A DNA stretch of 64,000 bases from Herbiconiux oxytropis (GTDB lineage: Bacteria; Actinomycetota; Actinomycetes; Actinomycetales; Microbacteriaceae): positions 62,001 to 126,000 of the forward strand of contig NZ_JANLCK010000004.1 of NCBI RefSeq assembly GCF_024979315.1. Direction: 5' to 3'. The translations under genes were made by a program, and so were the position numbers. Shown piece after piece: positions 1 through 8,850 of the stretch (its first letter is position 1; each line of letters begins with the position of its first letter). Below the pieces are notes generated by a model. The model did not search any database and was not told the DNA's origin. It was given only the letters and a program-made list of their open reading frames with translations.

Positions 1-569
1 CGGCGGAGCTCCTGCTCGGTGTAGGCGAAGCCCGATCCGAGGCCGCCCATGGTGAACGAAGGGCGCACGACGAGCGGGTAGCCGAGGTCTTCGGCGAAGC
101 CCACGGCCTCCTCGACGGTGCGCGCGATGTGCGAGCGCGCCACGTCGGCGCCCGCGTCGAGCACGAGCTGCTTGAAGATCTGGCGGTCCTCGCCCTTGTT
201 GATGGCCTCGAAGTTCGCGCCGATCAGCTCGACGTCGTACTTCTCCAGGATGCCGTGCTCGTGCAGCTGGATGGCCGCGTTGAGCGCCGTCTGGCCGCCG
301 AGGGTCGGCAGGATCGCATCCGGCTTCTCCTTGGCGATGATGGCCTCGATGACCTGCCAGGTGATGGGCTCGACGTAGGTGGCGTCGGCGAAGTCGGGGT
401 CGGTCATGATCGTGGCCGGGTTCGAGTTCACCAGGATGACGCGCACGCCCTCCTCGCGCAGCACGCGGCAGGCCTGGGTGCCCGAGTAGTCGAACTCGAC
501 GGCCTGACCGATGACGATCGGGCCGGATCCGATGACGAGGACACTCGTGATGTCGTCTCTCTTGGGCAT
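1..569 (-). CDS. carB: Carbamoyl-phosphate synthase large subunit, N-terminal part
   Basis: This is the first 189 codons of the synthetase subunit that makes carbamoyl phosphate from ammonia (delivered by CarA), bicarbonate and ATP for pyrimidine and arginine synthesis. The visible protein opens [20 protein letters not shown] and continues with EFDYSGTQ and [11 protein letters not shown], the N-terminal pre-ATP-grasp fold of the carboxyphosphate half, then [11 protein letters not shown]. The ATG overlaps the carA stop by one base (TAATG), so the two subunits are translationally coupled. The remainder, normally about 1,100 residues in total, lies beyond the left edge of the window. Identification is very secure; the gene is incomplete only because of the window boundary. 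Confidence 0.97.
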   Translation of the reverse strand, partial: MPKRDDITSVLVIGSGPIVIGQAVEFDYSGTQACRVLREEGVRVILVNSNPATIMTDPDFADATYVEPITWQVIEAIIAKEKPDAILPTLGGQTALNAAIQLHEHGILEKYDVELIGANFEAINKGEDRQIFKQLVLDAGADVARSHIARTVEEAVGFAEDLGYPLVVRPSFTMGGLGSGFAYTEQELR

Positions 570-1732
570 TACTGGTCGTCTCCTTCAGAGAGTGCGGGGG
601 TGCTCTTCTTGGCGAGGATCATGTCGCGGAAGCGGTCGAAAAGGTACATGGAGTCGTGCGGGCCGGCCGCGGCCTCGGGGTGGTACTGCACCGAGAACGC
701 GTCGAGGTCGAGGCAGCGGATGCCTTCCACCACGTCGTCGTTGAGGCTCACGTGGCTGACCTCCACCCGGCCGAAGCCGGCGGGCGAGTCGACGACGCCC
801 TCGCGGGGCGCATCGACCGCGAAGCCGTGGTTCTGGCTCGTGATCTCGACCCGGCCGGTGACCTTGTCGAGCACGGGCTGGTTGATTCCCCGATGGCCGA
901 AGGGCAGCTTGTAGGTGCCGAAGCCGAGCGCGCGGCCGAGCAGCTGGTTGCCGAAGCAGATGCCGAAGTAGGGCAGGCCTCCGCGCAGCAGGTCCTGCAG
1001 CAGCTCCACGTGGGTCTCGGAGGCCTCCGGGTCGCCGGGGCCGTTGGAGTAGAAGAGCGAGTCGGGCTCGAGGGCGCGCACCTCGTCGGCCGTGATCGAC
1101 TCGGGCAGCACCTCCACGTCGAAGCCGCGCTCCGCGAGGTAGTTGAGGGTCGAGGTCTTCACTCCGAGGTCGAGCACGGCGACCGAGCCGATCCGCTCGC
1201 CGACCGCGGGCACCTGGTAGCGCTCGCGGGTCGACACCACGGTCGAGAGCTTCTGGCCGGCCATCCCGGCGCCCGAGCGCACGGCGTTCAGCTGCTCGGT
1301 GGCGCTCAGCTCGTACTCGGCGCCGGAGAAGATGCCGGCGCGCATGGCGCCGAGGCTCCGGAGGTGCCGGGTGACCGCGCGGGTGTCGATGCCCGAGATG
1401 CCCACCACGCCGTCGGTCTCGAGGTCGTCGTCGAGGGAGCGCTGGGCCCGGAAGTTCGACACGACGCGCGAGGGGTCGCGCACGACGTAGCCGGCCACCC
1501 AGATCTTCGACGACTCCTTGTCGGTGTCGTTGACGCCGGTGTTGCCGATGTGCGGAGCCGTCTGCATGACGATCTGGCCGGCGTAGGAGGGGTCGGTGAG
1601 GGTCTCCTGGTAGCCGGTCATGCCGGTGGCGAAGACGGCCTCGCCGAGGGTGCGGCCGCGCGCGCCGTAGGCACGGCCCTCGTAGCGTCGTCCGTCTTCC
1701 AGCACGAGTACGGCGGGTTCGGTGGTGATCAC
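569..1732 (-). CDS. carA: Carbamoyl-phosphate synthase small (glutaminase) subunit
   Basis: CarA hydrolyses glutamine and passes ammonia to CarB. The 387-residue protein has the N-terminal CPSase small domain ([30 protein letters not shown]) and a C-terminal class I glutamine amidotransferase domain with the nucleophile Cys in [10 protein letters not shown] and the His/Glu pair in [14 protein letters not shown] chose the GTG at 1732 because its product begins [14 protein letters not shown] like other actinobacterial CarA proteins, and because it gives a GTGA overlap with the stop of the preceding gene; the reading frame stays open further upstream but only as a shadow of that gene. It is co-transcribed from the pyrR promoter. 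Confidence 0.96.
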   Translation of the reverse strand: MITTEPAVLVLEDGRRYEGRAYGARGRTLGEAVFATGMTGYQETLTDPSYAGQIVMQTAPHIGNTGVNDTDKESSKIWVAGYVVRDPSRVVSNFRAQRSLDDDLETDGVVGISGIDTRAVTRHLRSLGAMRAGIFSGAEYELSATEQLNAVRSGAGMAGQKLSTVVSTRERYQVPAVGERIGSVAVLDLGVKTSTLNYLAERGFDVEVLPESITADEVRALEPDSLFYSNGPGDPEASETHVELLQDLLRGGLPYFGICFGNQLLGRALGFGTYKLPFGHRGINQPVLDKVTGRVEITSQNHGFAVDAPREGVVDSPAGFGRVEVSHVSLNDDVVEGIRCLDLDAFSVQYHPEAAAGPHDSMYLFDRFRDMILAKKSTPALSEGDDQ

Positions 1733-2256
1733 GACGAGGGTCCTTCCTGTTGCGGGATGATCGAGTTCGTGGAGTCGATCAGAGTGGTCGAGTCGCCCAG
1801 CTGCGTCGGCCGGAGGTAGCTCTCGACGTCGACGGGGCCGGTGGCGGAGTCGTAGGTCCAGTCCAGGCGCACGAGGCCCCCGGATTCGACGACGCGGTCG
1901 ATGGCCCAGGTGGAGGTGCCGATCGACCGGATGCGAGCTGCCGGGATGAAGGTCTCCGGCTCCCCCGGGATGGCGATCGCGACGCCGCCGCCGAAGACCG
2001 AGGCGATGCCGCGACCGCGGAACGCGAGGCCGGGTATGGTCAGCCGTTCGAGCGGCTGGCCGGCGAGGGTGGTGGCGACGTAGAGCACGGCGCTCTGCGC
2101 GAGGGCCGTTCCCCGCCCGGCGGCACCGGTGTCGTCGGTCGCGGGAGCCCCGAAGGCGGCCTGTCGGCGCTTCCGCGCGCGCCACGCGAGCACCATGGTG
2201 AGGAGGATGGCGAGGCCGAGCGCCGTGACGATGGCACCCCAGAGGAGTCGTTCCAT
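1729..2256 (-). CDS. Small membrane protein with PH-like domain, inside pyr operon
   Basis: This 175-residue protein has a single N-terminal membrane segment (about residues 4-26, [19 protein letters not shown]) followed by a basic stretch (RARKRRQ), so the rest should be cytoplasmic. From about residue 50 the sequence looks like a small beta-rich PH-type domain ([31 protein letters not shown]). Genes of this type commonly sit between pyrC and carA in actinobacteria, but I know of no established function. Both ends overlap neighbours (TGATG with pyrC, GTGA with carA), so it is translated as an integral part of the pyrimidine operon. Function is unassigned; a membrane scaffold or sensor role would be speculation. 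Confidence 0.8.
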   Translation of the reverse strand: MERLLWGAIVTALGLAILLTMVLAWRARKRRQAAFGAPATDDTGAAGRGTALAQSAVLYVATTLAGQPLERLTIPGLAFRGRGIASVFGGGVAIAIPGEPETFIPAARIRSIGTSTWAIDRVVESGGLVRLDWTYDSATGPVDVESYLRPTQLGDSTTLIDSTNSIIPQQEGPSS

Positions 2257-3581
2257 CAGCGCATCCCCTCTGCCGTGTCGCCCGCGGGGGCGAGCACGCC
2301 GTCCCGGAGGGTCGGGTAGCCGTGGTGGAAGGTCCAGCGCACCGAGCCCGAGAGCGTCACGCCCTCGTAGGGGGTGTTCGTGCTGCGGCCGTGCAGGCGG
2401 TCGAGCGCGAAGCTGCTCGAGGCCGCCGGGTCGACGAGCGTGATGTTGGCGGGAGCGCCGTCTTCGAAGGAGTGGCTGTGGTCGTCGAGCCGGCCGATGC
2501 GCGCCGGGGCCGTGGAGAGCACGCGGGCGACGCCCGCCCAGTCGAGGAGGCCGGTGTCGACGAGCGCGGTCTGCACCACGGGCAGAGCGCTCTCGAGTCC
2601 GACCATGCCGAACGCCGCGGCATCCCACTCGCACTCCTTGCTCTCGCGCGGGTGCGGTGCGTGGTCGGTCGCGATGATGTCGATCGTGCCGTCGGCGACG
2701 CCTTCGCGGAGAGCCTGCACGTCCTCGTCCCGCCGCAGCGGCGGGTTCACCTTGTAGCGCGCGTCGTAGCTCCGGATGAGCTCCTCGGTGAGGAGCAGGT
2801 GGTGCGGGGTCGCCTCGGCGGTCACCTGGACGCCGCGGGCCTTCGCCCAGCGCACCACGTCGACCGATCCGGCGGTCGAGAGGTGGCAGATGTGCAGCCG
2901 CGCACCCACGTGCTCGGCCAGCAGCACGTCGCGGGCGATGATCGACTCCTCGGCCACGGCGGGCCAGCCCTTGAGGCCGAGCTCGGAACTCAGCGCGCCC
3001 TCGTTCATCTGCGCGTTCTCGGTGAGCCGCGGATCCTGGGCGTGCTGCGCGATGACGCCGTCGAAGGTCTTGACGTACTCGAGCGCACGGCGCATGAGCA
3101 GCGAGTCGTGCACGCACTTCCCGTCGTCCGAGAACACCCGCACCCCGGCGCGGGACTGCGCCATGGCGCCGATCTCGCTCAGCCGCTCGCCGGCGAGGCC
3201 GACCGTCACGGCGCCGATGGGGCGCACGGTCGCGTAGCCCGCGGCACGGCCGAGGGCCTGCACCTGCTCCACCACGCCCGCGGTGTCGGCGACGGGCTGC
3301 GTGTTGGCCATCGCGAAGACGGCCGTGAAGCCGCCGGCCGCGGCGGCGCGGGTGCCGGTCAGCACCGTCTCGCTCTGCTCGAAGCCGGGCTCGCGGAGGT
3401 GGGTGTGCAGGTCGACGAGGCCGGGGAGGGCCACGAGGCCCTCGGCGTCGACCACCGTGGTGCCGGCGGGAGCCGAGGTGCCGAGGGCGGCCGACATGAT
3501 CCGGCCGTCCTGCACGAGGATGTCGGCGACCGCGCCGCTGGGAAGGGTCGCGCCCTTCAGCAGGTGGGTGCTGCTCGTCAT
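2256..3581 (-). CDS. pyrC: Dihydroorotase
   Basis: Dihydroorotase cyclises N-carbamoyl-aspartate to dihydroorotate, the third step of pyrimidine synthesis. The 441-residue protein has the amidohydrolase metal motif [10 protein letters not shown] near residue 57, the metal-ligand regions AQHAQDPRL and LHICHLST, and [11 protein letters not shown] near residue 305. The length fits the class I bacterial family. The ATG at 3581 overlaps the pyrB stop (ATGA), and its stop overlaps the next gene. This is a clear single-domain enzyme with no sign of damage. Confidence 0.96.
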   Translation of the reverse strand: MTSSTHLLKGATLPSGAVADILVQDGRIMSAALGTSAPAGTTVVDAEGLVALPGLVDLHTHLREPGFEQSETVLTGTRAAAAGGFTAVFAMANTQPVADTAGVVEQVQALGRAAGYATVRPIGAVTVGLAGERLSEIGAMAQSRAGVRVFSDDGKCVHDSLLMRRALEYVKTFDGVIAQHAQDPRLTENAQMNEGALSSELGLKGWPAVAEESIIARDVLLAEHVGARLHICHLSTAGSVDVVRWAKARGVQVTAEATPHHLLLTEELIRSYDARYKVNPPLRRDEDVQALREGVADGTIDIIATDHAPHPRESKECEWDAAAFGMVGLESALPVVQTALVDTGLLDWAGVARVLSTAPARIGRLDDHSHSFEDGAPANITLVDPAASSSFALDRLHGRSTNTPYEGVTLSGSVRWTFHHGYPTLRDGVLAPAGDTAEGMR

Positions 3582-4534
3582 GCCAGGGCCTCTCGTTCGC
3601 CGGACAGCAGGAGGTAGAGCACTGCCATTCGGATGGACACCCCGTTCGCGACCTGCTCGAGCACGGTCGACTGGGCGGAATCCGCCGCGGCGGCCGAGAT
3701 CTCGAGGCCGCGGTTCATCGGTCCAGGGTGCATCACAATGCTATCCGGGCCGAGGGCCGTGAGGCGCTCGTCGTCGAGGCCCCACTGGCGGGCGTACTCG
3801 CGGGCGTTCGGGAAGTACGCGGCGTTCATCCGCTCGCTCTGGATGCGCAGCATCATCAGCACGTCGGGCCTGATGCTGCGGAGCGTCTCGTCGAGGTCGA
3901 AGCTCACCGCGGCGGGCCAGCTGCCCACGCCGAAGGGCACGAGGGTGGCCGGGGCCACGAAGGTCACCTCGGCGCCGAGGGTGCGCAGCAGCCACAGGTT
4001 CGACCTGGCCACGCGGGAGTGCAGGATGTCGCCGACGATCACGACCCGGACCCCGTCGAGGTCCTTGCCTCGGCTGGATCCCGGGTGCAGTCGCCGGCGC
4101 ATCGTGAACGCGTCGAGGAGCGCCTGGGTGGGGTGCTCGTGGGTGCCGTCGCCGGCGTTCACGACGCCCGCGTCGATCCAGTCGCTCTGCGCGAGCACCT
4201 GCGGGGCGCCCGAGGCGTGGTGCCGGATGACGACGCCGTCGGCGCCCATCGCGGCGAGGGTCTGCGCCGTGTCCTTGAGGCTCTCGCCCTTCGAGACGCT
4301 CGAGCCCTTGGCGCTGAAGGTGATGACATCGGCCGAGAGCCGCTTCGCCGCGGCCTCGAACGAGATGCGCGTGCGCGTCGAGTCCTCGAAGAAGAGGTTC
4401 ACGACGGTCTTGCCCCGGAGGGTGGGGAGCTTCTTGACCTCGCGGGTCTGCACGTCGGCCATGTCCTCGGCCACGTCGAGGATGTGGATGGCCTGGTCGC
4501 GCGTGAGGTCGCGGGTCGAGAGGAGGTGTCTCAT
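3578..4534 (-). CDS. pyrB: Aspartate carbamoyltransferase catalytic subunit
   Basis: PyrB condenses carbamoyl phosphate and aspartate. The 318-residue protein carries the carbamoyl-phosphate binding motif [18 protein letters not shown] (about residues 50-67), the [11 protein letters not shown] motif, and the C-terminal aspartate-binding segment [12 protein letters not shown]. No regulatory PyrI partner is encoded nearby, as expected for Gram-positive bacteria that regulate through PyrR. It overlaps pyrR upstream and pyrC downstream by four bases at each end (ATGA). Confidence 0.97.
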   Translation of the reverse strand: MRHLLSTRDLTRDQAIHILDVAEDMADVQTREVKKLPTLRGKTVVNLFFEDSTRTRISFEAAAKRLSADVITFSAKGSSVSKGESLKDTAQTLAAMGADGVVIRHHASGAPQVLAQSDWIDAGVVNAGDGTHEHPTQALLDAFTMRRRLHPGSSRGKDLDGVRVVIVGDILHSRVARSNLWLLRTLGAEVTFVAPATLVPFGVGSWPAAVSFDLDETLRSIRPDVLMMLRIQSERMNAAYFPNAREYARQWGLDDERLTALGPDSIVMHPGPMNRGLEISAAAADSAQSTVLEQVANGVSIRMAVLYLLLSGEREALA

Positions 4535-5070
4535 CCTTCGATCGTCACCTCCTCCGCGCCGTCGATCTCGGTGAGGTGCACGTTGATGCGCTCGTCGCGG
4601 GAGGTCGGCAGATTCTTGCCCACGAAGTCGGCGCGGATGGGCAGTTCTCGGTGACCGCGGTCGACGAGCACGGCGAGGCGCACCGCGCGCGGGCGGCCGA
4701 GGTCGTTCAACGCGTCGAGAGCGGCCCGGATGGTGCGGCCCGAATAGAGCACGTCGTCGACCAGCACCACCGTGGCGCCGTCGATCCCCCGCCGCGGCAC
4801 CTGGGTGGGGGCGGGCGTGCGGGTGGGGTGCTTGGCGAGGTCGTCGCGGTACATCGTGATGTCGAGCGAGCCCACCAGATCGGCGGCGCTCGCGGCCGAC
4901 GGCTCGATCCGGCCGATCTCGGCCCCGATCCGCTCGGCGAGCACGGCTCCTCGCGTGGGGATGCCGAGCAGCACGAGTTCGTCGGCCCCCCGGTTGGACT
5001 CCAGGATCTCGTGAGAGATCCGAGTCAACGCCCGGGCTATGTCAGCCTGCTGCAGCACTGTGCGCGCCAT
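4531..5070 (-). CDS. pyrR: Bifunctional pyr operon regulator / uracil phosphoribosyltransferase
   Basis: PyrR senses UMP/UTP versus PRPP and binds its own leader mRNA; many homologues also have uracil phosphoribosyltransferase activity. The 179-residue protein has a type I phosphoribosyltransferase fold with the PRPP loop [18 protein letters not shown] (about residues 103-120) and the PyrR-type segments [17 protein letters not shown] and [10 protein letters not shown]. It heads the pyr operon. A strong ribosome binding site AAAGGAGG (5079-5086) precedes the ATG. In mycobacteria PyrR acts by blocking translation near the pyrR start, and the short leader here is compatible with that. Confidence 0.96.
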   Translation of the reverse strand: MARTVLQQADIARALTRISHEILESNRGADELVLLGIPTRGAVLAERIGAEIGRIEPSAASAADLVGSLDITMYRDDLAKHPTRTPAPTQVPRRGIDGATVVLVDDVLYSGRTIRAALDALNDLGRPRAVRLAVLVDRGHRELPIRADFVGKNLPTSRDERINVHLTEIDGAEEVTIEG

Positions 5071-5139
5071 GCGACCGACCTCCTTTCCCGTCTCTCGTAC
5101 GGCCTTTAAAGGATGTCCATGTCTTCGCCCTCCACCCTA
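5071..5139 (-). promoter_or_regulatory. pyr operon promoter and short leader, candidate PyrR site
   Basis: Reading toward pyrR, a -10-like TAGGGT lies at 5139-5134, predicting a transcript start near 5127. The leader then contains a five-codon mini-ORF ATGGACATCCTTTAA (5120-5106) and a small hairpin CCGT-ACGAGAG-ACGG (5102-5088) whose 3' side lies one base from the ribosome binding site AAAGGAGG. The purine-rich loop resembles PyrR binding loops in a general way only. No good -35 box is visible. This is an inference from position and motif. Confidence 0.4.
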
Positions 5140-5255
5140 TCAGCCGCGGTGGGGCCGCCCGTCGCCGCGTTCAGCGCCGCGACACCTCCGGGACACGCCG
5201 CGTTCACCCGCGTGCGGTGCGCTGGTCGGATCCCCATCCCGACCTGAGGAGAACC

Positions 5256-7205
5256 ATGCCCCGTCGTCCCGCCCTCGCCGTGCTCGGCACGTGCGCCGGT
5301 GCCGCCCTCGTCGCCGGAGCCGCGTTCGGCGCGGCAGCCGCGGTGCAGGCCGCGCCCGTGAGCGAGCCCATCAGCGTCAGCGCCGATGACGCGCGTCTGG
5401 CCCTCGACCCGATCTCCGGTTACGAGACCGGGGTGTTCGACGAGAGCGCCGCCGAGATCGTGCAGTTCCACGCCGGCACCGACCGGGCCTTCGTGGTGAA
5501 CGCGCAGGCAGGAGTCGCCGAGGTCCTCGACTTCTCGGACCCCGCGGCTCCCGTGAAGCTGCACGACCTCGTGACCGCGGGTGTCGTGGCCGGTGACGGC
5601 TCCGTGGTGCCGCCGAGCGCCGTCGCCAACTCGGTGGCCGTGCGCGCCGACGGCCTCGTGGCGCTGGCTGTCGAGAACGACCCGAAGACCGACGCCGGCT
5701 GGGTCGTCTTCTTCGACGCCGCCGGCGATGGAGCATCCGCCCTCGGCGCCGTCCGCGCCGGTGCGCTGCCGGACATGGTCACCTTCTCCCCCGACGGCAC
5801 CACGGCGCTCGTGGCGAACGAGGCGGAGCCCGCCGAGGACTACTCGGTCGATCCGGAGGGATCCGTCTCTGTGATCGGACTGCCCGCCGAGCTAGCAGCG
5901 CCCCTGCAGGCTGCGGTGCGGACGGCCGACTTCCACGCGTTCGAGGCCGGGGGCACGAAGGCCCTGCCCGAGGGCGTGCGGATCTTCGGCGGCATCGAGG
6001 GCTCGGCCTTCCCGGTCTCGGAGAACCTCGAGCCCGAGTACATCACGGTCGCGGGCGACGGGCTCACCGCCTACGTCTCGATCCAGGAGGCGAACGCGCT
6101 GGGCGTCGTCGACCTCGCGTCGGCGACGATCACGGACATCCTGCCGCTCGGCACCCAGGACCACCTGAGCGTGCCGATCGACGCCTCGGACCGCGACGAC
6201 GCGGTGAACATCGCCGCCTGGCCCGTGAAGGGCTTCTTCATGCCCGACGCCATCGGCAGCTTCGAGTCCGAGGGCGAGACCTTCGTGGTCTCGGCCAACG
6301 AGGGCGACAGCCGCGACTGGGACGGCTTCAGCGAGGTCGCCAGGGTCAAGGACCTCGGCTCCGACGGCCTTGCACCGGTGTGCGAGCCGCTGGCGTCGTT
6401 CGTGACCGATGACCAGCTCGGCCGTCTCAACGTCACCACCGCGAACGGCCTCGACGAGACGACAGGGTGCTATGCGGAGCTGTTCTCCTTCGGCTCGCGC
6501 TCATTCTCGATCTGGTCGGCCGACGGCACCCAGGTCTTCGACTCGGGCTCCGACTTCGAGGAGATCACCGCCGAGGCGCTGCCGGAGGGCGTCTTCAACT
6601 CGAGCCACACGGATGTCTCGTTCGACAACCGCAGCGATGACAAGGGCCCCGAGCCCGAGGGCCTCGCGATCGGCACGATCGACGACCGCACCTACGCGTT
6701 CATCGGCTTCGAGCGTGTGGGTGGCGTGATCGTCTACGACGTGACCGACCCGGCCGACGCGTCGTTCGTCACCTACGTCAACAACCGCGACTTCTCGATC
6801 GAGGATCCGTCGGTCTCGCCTGAGGCTCTCTCGGCCTCGGGCGACCTCGGCCCCGAGGGGCTCGACTTCGTGCCGGCCGCGGACTCCCCCACGGGTGAGC
6901 CGATGCTCCTCGTGGGCAACGAGGTCTCGGGCACCACCACGGCGTTCGCCGTCGACGTGCTGGTGGAGCCCGTGCCGTCGCCGTCGCCCGAGCCCACCGT
7001 CACGCCCGAGCCCACGCCGACCTCCGACCCGACCCCGACGGCGTCGCCGACCCCCTCGGCGCCTGCCTCTCCCACGGGCGCGCCCGGCGCAGGCGGCTCC
7101 CTCGCCGCCACCGGCACCGACCCGCTGCCGGGCATCGCGGCCGTGGCAGCGCTCTTCGCCGCGGGCCTCGCCGCCCTCACCCTCACGCGCCGCCGCCGGG
7201 CCTGA
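5256..7205 (+). CDS. Sortase-anchored choice-of-anchor I family beta-propeller protein
   Basis: The 649-residue protein has a Sec signal peptide (MPRRPALAVLG followed by an Ala-rich hydrophobic core ending near AAAVQAAPVS), a long beta-propeller-like region typical of the choice-of-anchor I family (VANEAEPAEDY, VVSANEGDSRDWDG, GPEPEGLAIG, GDLGPEGLDFVP), a Pro/Thr/Ser-rich linker (about residues 570-610, PEPTVTPEPTPTSDPTPTAS) and a sorting signal LAATG at about 616-620, followed by a hydrophobic helix and RRRRA. LAxTG signals are the usual housekeeping sortase E type in actinobacteria. The start was chosen at ATG 5256 with GAGGAGAA upstream. Substrate is unknown. It is a single-gene plus-strand unit between two minus-strand operons. 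Confidence 0.85.
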   Translation: MPRRPALAVLGTCAGAALVAGAAFGAAAAVQAAPVSEPISVSADDARLALDPISGYETGVFDESAAEIVQFHAGTDRAFVVNAQAGVAEVLDFSDPAAPVKLHDLVTAGVVAGDGSVVPPSAVANSVAVRADGLVALAVENDPKTDAGWVVFFDAAGDGASALGAVRAGALPDMVTFSPDGTTALVANEAEPAEDYSVDPEGSVSVIGLPAELAAPLQAAVRTADFHAFEAGGTKALPEGVRIFGGIEGSAFPVSENLEPEYITVAGDGLTAYVSIQEANALGVVDLASATITDILPLGTQDHLSVPIDASDRDDAVNIAAWPVKGFFMPDAIGSFESEGETFVVSANEGDSRDWDGFSEVARVKDLGSDGLAPVCEPLASFVTDDQLGRLNVTTANGLDETTGCYAELFSFGSRSFSIWSADGTQVFDSGSDFEEITAEALPEGVFNSSHTDVSFDNRSDDKGPEPEGLAIGTIDDRTYAFIGFERVGGVIVYDVTDPADASFVTYVNNRDFSIEDPSVSPEALSASGDLGPEGLDFVPAADSPTGEPMLLVGNEVSGTTTAFAVDVLVEPVPSPSPEPTVTPEPTPTSDPTPTASPTPSAPASPTGAPGAGGSLAATGTDPLPGIAAVAALFAAGLAALTLTRRRRA

Positions 7206-7226
7206 CCCCGAATACGGATACGGGAG

Positions 7227-7257
7227 CGGCCCGGCAGCGCTGGTCGCTGCCGGGCCG
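7227..7257. terminator. Strong intrinsic hairpin terminator
   Basis: A perfect 13-bp GC-rich stem (left arm 7227-7239, right arm 7245-7257) with a 5-nt loop CTGGT lies 21 bases after the surface-protein stop and 92 bases after the nusB stop on the other strand. It lacks a long T-run, as is common in actinobacteria, and may serve both converging units. Confidence 0.75.
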
Positions 7258-7348
7258 TATCTCTGTACCCGAGGTGGGACGCCGGCCGCGTCGGCGACCG
7301 GCGCCCCACATGTCCCGTGCGCCGCAGAGACGGCGGCGCACAGCAGAG

Positions 7349-7759
7349 TCAGCCCTGCTGGGCTACCTTGGCCAGCACGCCGTTCACGAAGCCGGCCGAG
7401 TCGTCCGTCGAGAGCGTCTTCGCGAGCTCGACCGCCTCGTCGATCGCGACCCCGGAGGGCACCTCGTCGTTGTAGAGGATCTCCCACACCCCGATCCGGA
7501 GCAGCGCCCGGTCGACCGTCGGCATCCGCGCGATCGACCAGCCTTGCGCGTAGGTCTCGATCGTCTCGTCGATCTCGGCGAAGTTCTCGACCACGCCGTC
7601 CACGATGTCACGGGCGTAGAGCCACGACGTCTCGCGGTCGGGCTCCCCCGCCGCGCGGCCCGCCTCGGCGGCGAGCGACTCCGTGATGGGGATCTGCCGC
7701 ACGTCGGCGGCGAAGAGGATGTCGAGGGCCCGCTTGCGGGCCTTCGTGCGTGCGCTCAA
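7349..7759 (-). CDS. nusB: Transcription antitermination factor NusB
   Basis: NusB binds boxA RNA with NusE/S10 and supports rRNA antitermination. The 136-residue all-helical protein shows the family pattern: N-terminal RTKARKRALDILFAAD, the central WSIARMPTVDRALLRIGVWEILY (about residues 73-95) and C-terminal VAIDEAVELAKTLSTDDSAGFVNGVLAKVA. It follows efp after 9 bp and closes the alaS-to-nusB run. Confidence 0.95.
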   Translation of the reverse strand: MSARTKARKRALDILFAADVRQIPITESLAAEAGRAAGEPDRETSWLYARDIVDGVVENFAEIDETIETYAQGWSIARMPTVDRALLRIGVWEILYNDEVPSGVAIDEAVELAKTLSTDDSAGFVNGVLAKVAQQG

Positions 7760-7768
7760 CGCGGTCGC

Positions 7769-8329
7769 CTAGTTGACGCGGCCGAGGTAGTCGCCCGTGC
7801 GGGTGTCGACCTTGACCTTGGTGCCGATCTCGAGGAACAGCGGGACCTGGATCTCGTAGCCGGTCTCGACGGTGGCGGGTTTGGTGCCGCCGGTCGAGCG
7901 GTCGCCCTGCAGGCCGGGCTCGGTGTAGGTGATCTCGAGCGTGACCGAAGCGGGCAGTTCGACGTAGAGGGGCTCGTCGTCCGTGAGCGCGATGGTGGCC
8001 ATCTGCTGCTCGAGCATGAAGTTCGCGGCCTCGCCCACGATGGCGCCGGGGATGGTGATCTGGTCGTAGTCCGTCGTGTCCATGAACACGTAGTCGTCGC
8101 CGTCCTTGTACAGGTACTGGAAGTCGCGGCGGTCGACGTTGGCCGTCTCGATCTTCGCTCCGGCGTTGAAGGTGCGGTCGACGAGCTTGCCGGTGCGCAC
8201 GTTCTTGATCTTGGTGCGCACGAACGCGCCGCCCTTGCCCGGCTTGACGTGCTGGAACTCGATGACGTTCCAGAGCTGACCGTCGATGCTCAGCACGGTG
8301 CCGTTCTTGATGTCGTTCGTTGAAGCCAT
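7769..8329 (-). CDS. efp: Translation elongation factor P
   Basis: EF-P rescues ribosomes stalled at polyproline stretches. The 186-residue protein has the three EF-P domains: the KOW-like N-terminus ([20 protein letters not shown]), the tip loop [17 protein letters not shown] carrying the usual modifiable Lys/Arg position (here KPGKGG), and two OB folds ending [18 protein letters not shown]. It is upstream of nusB (9 bp gap) in the order usual for actinobacteria and 69 bp downstream of aroQ. Confidence 0.97.
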   Translation of the reverse strand: MASTNDIKNGTVLSIDGQLWNVIEFQHVKPGKGGAFVRTKIKNVRTGKLVDRTFNAGAKIETANVDRRDFQYLYKDGDDYVFMDTTDYDQITIPGAIVGEAANFMLEQQMATIALTDDEPLYVELPASVTLEITYTEPGLQGDRSTGGTKPATVETGYEIQVPLFLEIGTKVKVDTRTGDYLGRVN

Positions 8330-8398
8330 GAAAGAAGTGATCCGTTTCGAAGAAGAAGTCGTCAGACCGGCGTTTCGGTCCTCGAAGAGTGTAGCGGC

Positions 8399-8839
8399 TC
8401 AGCCTCCGGGCGTGAGGAGAGCGACGAGGGCGAGGCGGTAGGAGCCGAAGCCGAAGCCCGCGATGACCCCCGTGGCCACCCCTGAGATCACGCTGGTGTG
8501 CCGGAAGGTCTCCCGGGCGTGCGGGTTGGAGATGTGCACCTCGATGAGGGGCAGGCCCGCCTTCGTCACGAGTGCCGCCGCATCCCGGAGCCCGTACGAG
8601 TAGTGCGTGAACGCGGCCGGGTTCAGGATGACGGGGGTCGCGGTGTCGACGGCCTCGTAGAGCCACGAGATGAGCTCGGCCTCGTCGTTGGTCTGCCTGA
8701 GGTCGATCGACACCCGGCCGGCGGCCTCGGCCGTGAGCGCGGCCTCGAGGGCGCCGAGATCCTGCGAGCCGTAGACGTCGGGCTCGCGGCTGCCGAGGCG
8801 CCCCAGGTTGGGGCCGTTCAGAACCAGTACGGATGCCAT
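8399..8839 (-). CDS. aroQ: Type II 3-dehydroquinate dehydratase
   Basis: Type II dehydroquinase converts 3-dehydroquinate to 3-dehydroshikimate. The 146-residue protein has the family motifs: LNGPNLGRLGSREPDVYG (active-site Arg and Tyr loop, residues 7-24), NPAAFTHYSYGLRDA (about 73-87) and IEVHISNPHARE (about 98-109). It lies 11 bp after aroB and completes the shikimate gene set here. Confidence 0.95.
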   Translation of the reverse strand: MASVLVLNGPNLGRLGSREPDVYGSQDLGALEAALTAEAAGRVSIDLRQTNDEAELISWLYEAVDTATPVILNPAAFTHYSYGLRDAAALVTKAGLPLIEVHISNPHARETFRHTSVISGVATGVIAGFGFGSYRLALVALLTPGG

Positions 8840-8850
8840 CGGCTGCTCCT

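Noticed and set aside
569-2185. A 538-codon reading of carA extending to 2185
   Set aside because: The first 151 codons are Arg/Pro-rich shadow of the preceding membrane gene; the family N-terminus begins at GTG 1732.
7000-7075. Pro/Thr/Ser codon repeats taken as a possible tandem DNA repeat
   Set aside because: They are the low-complexity cell-wall linker of the surface protein, without exact DNA periodicity.
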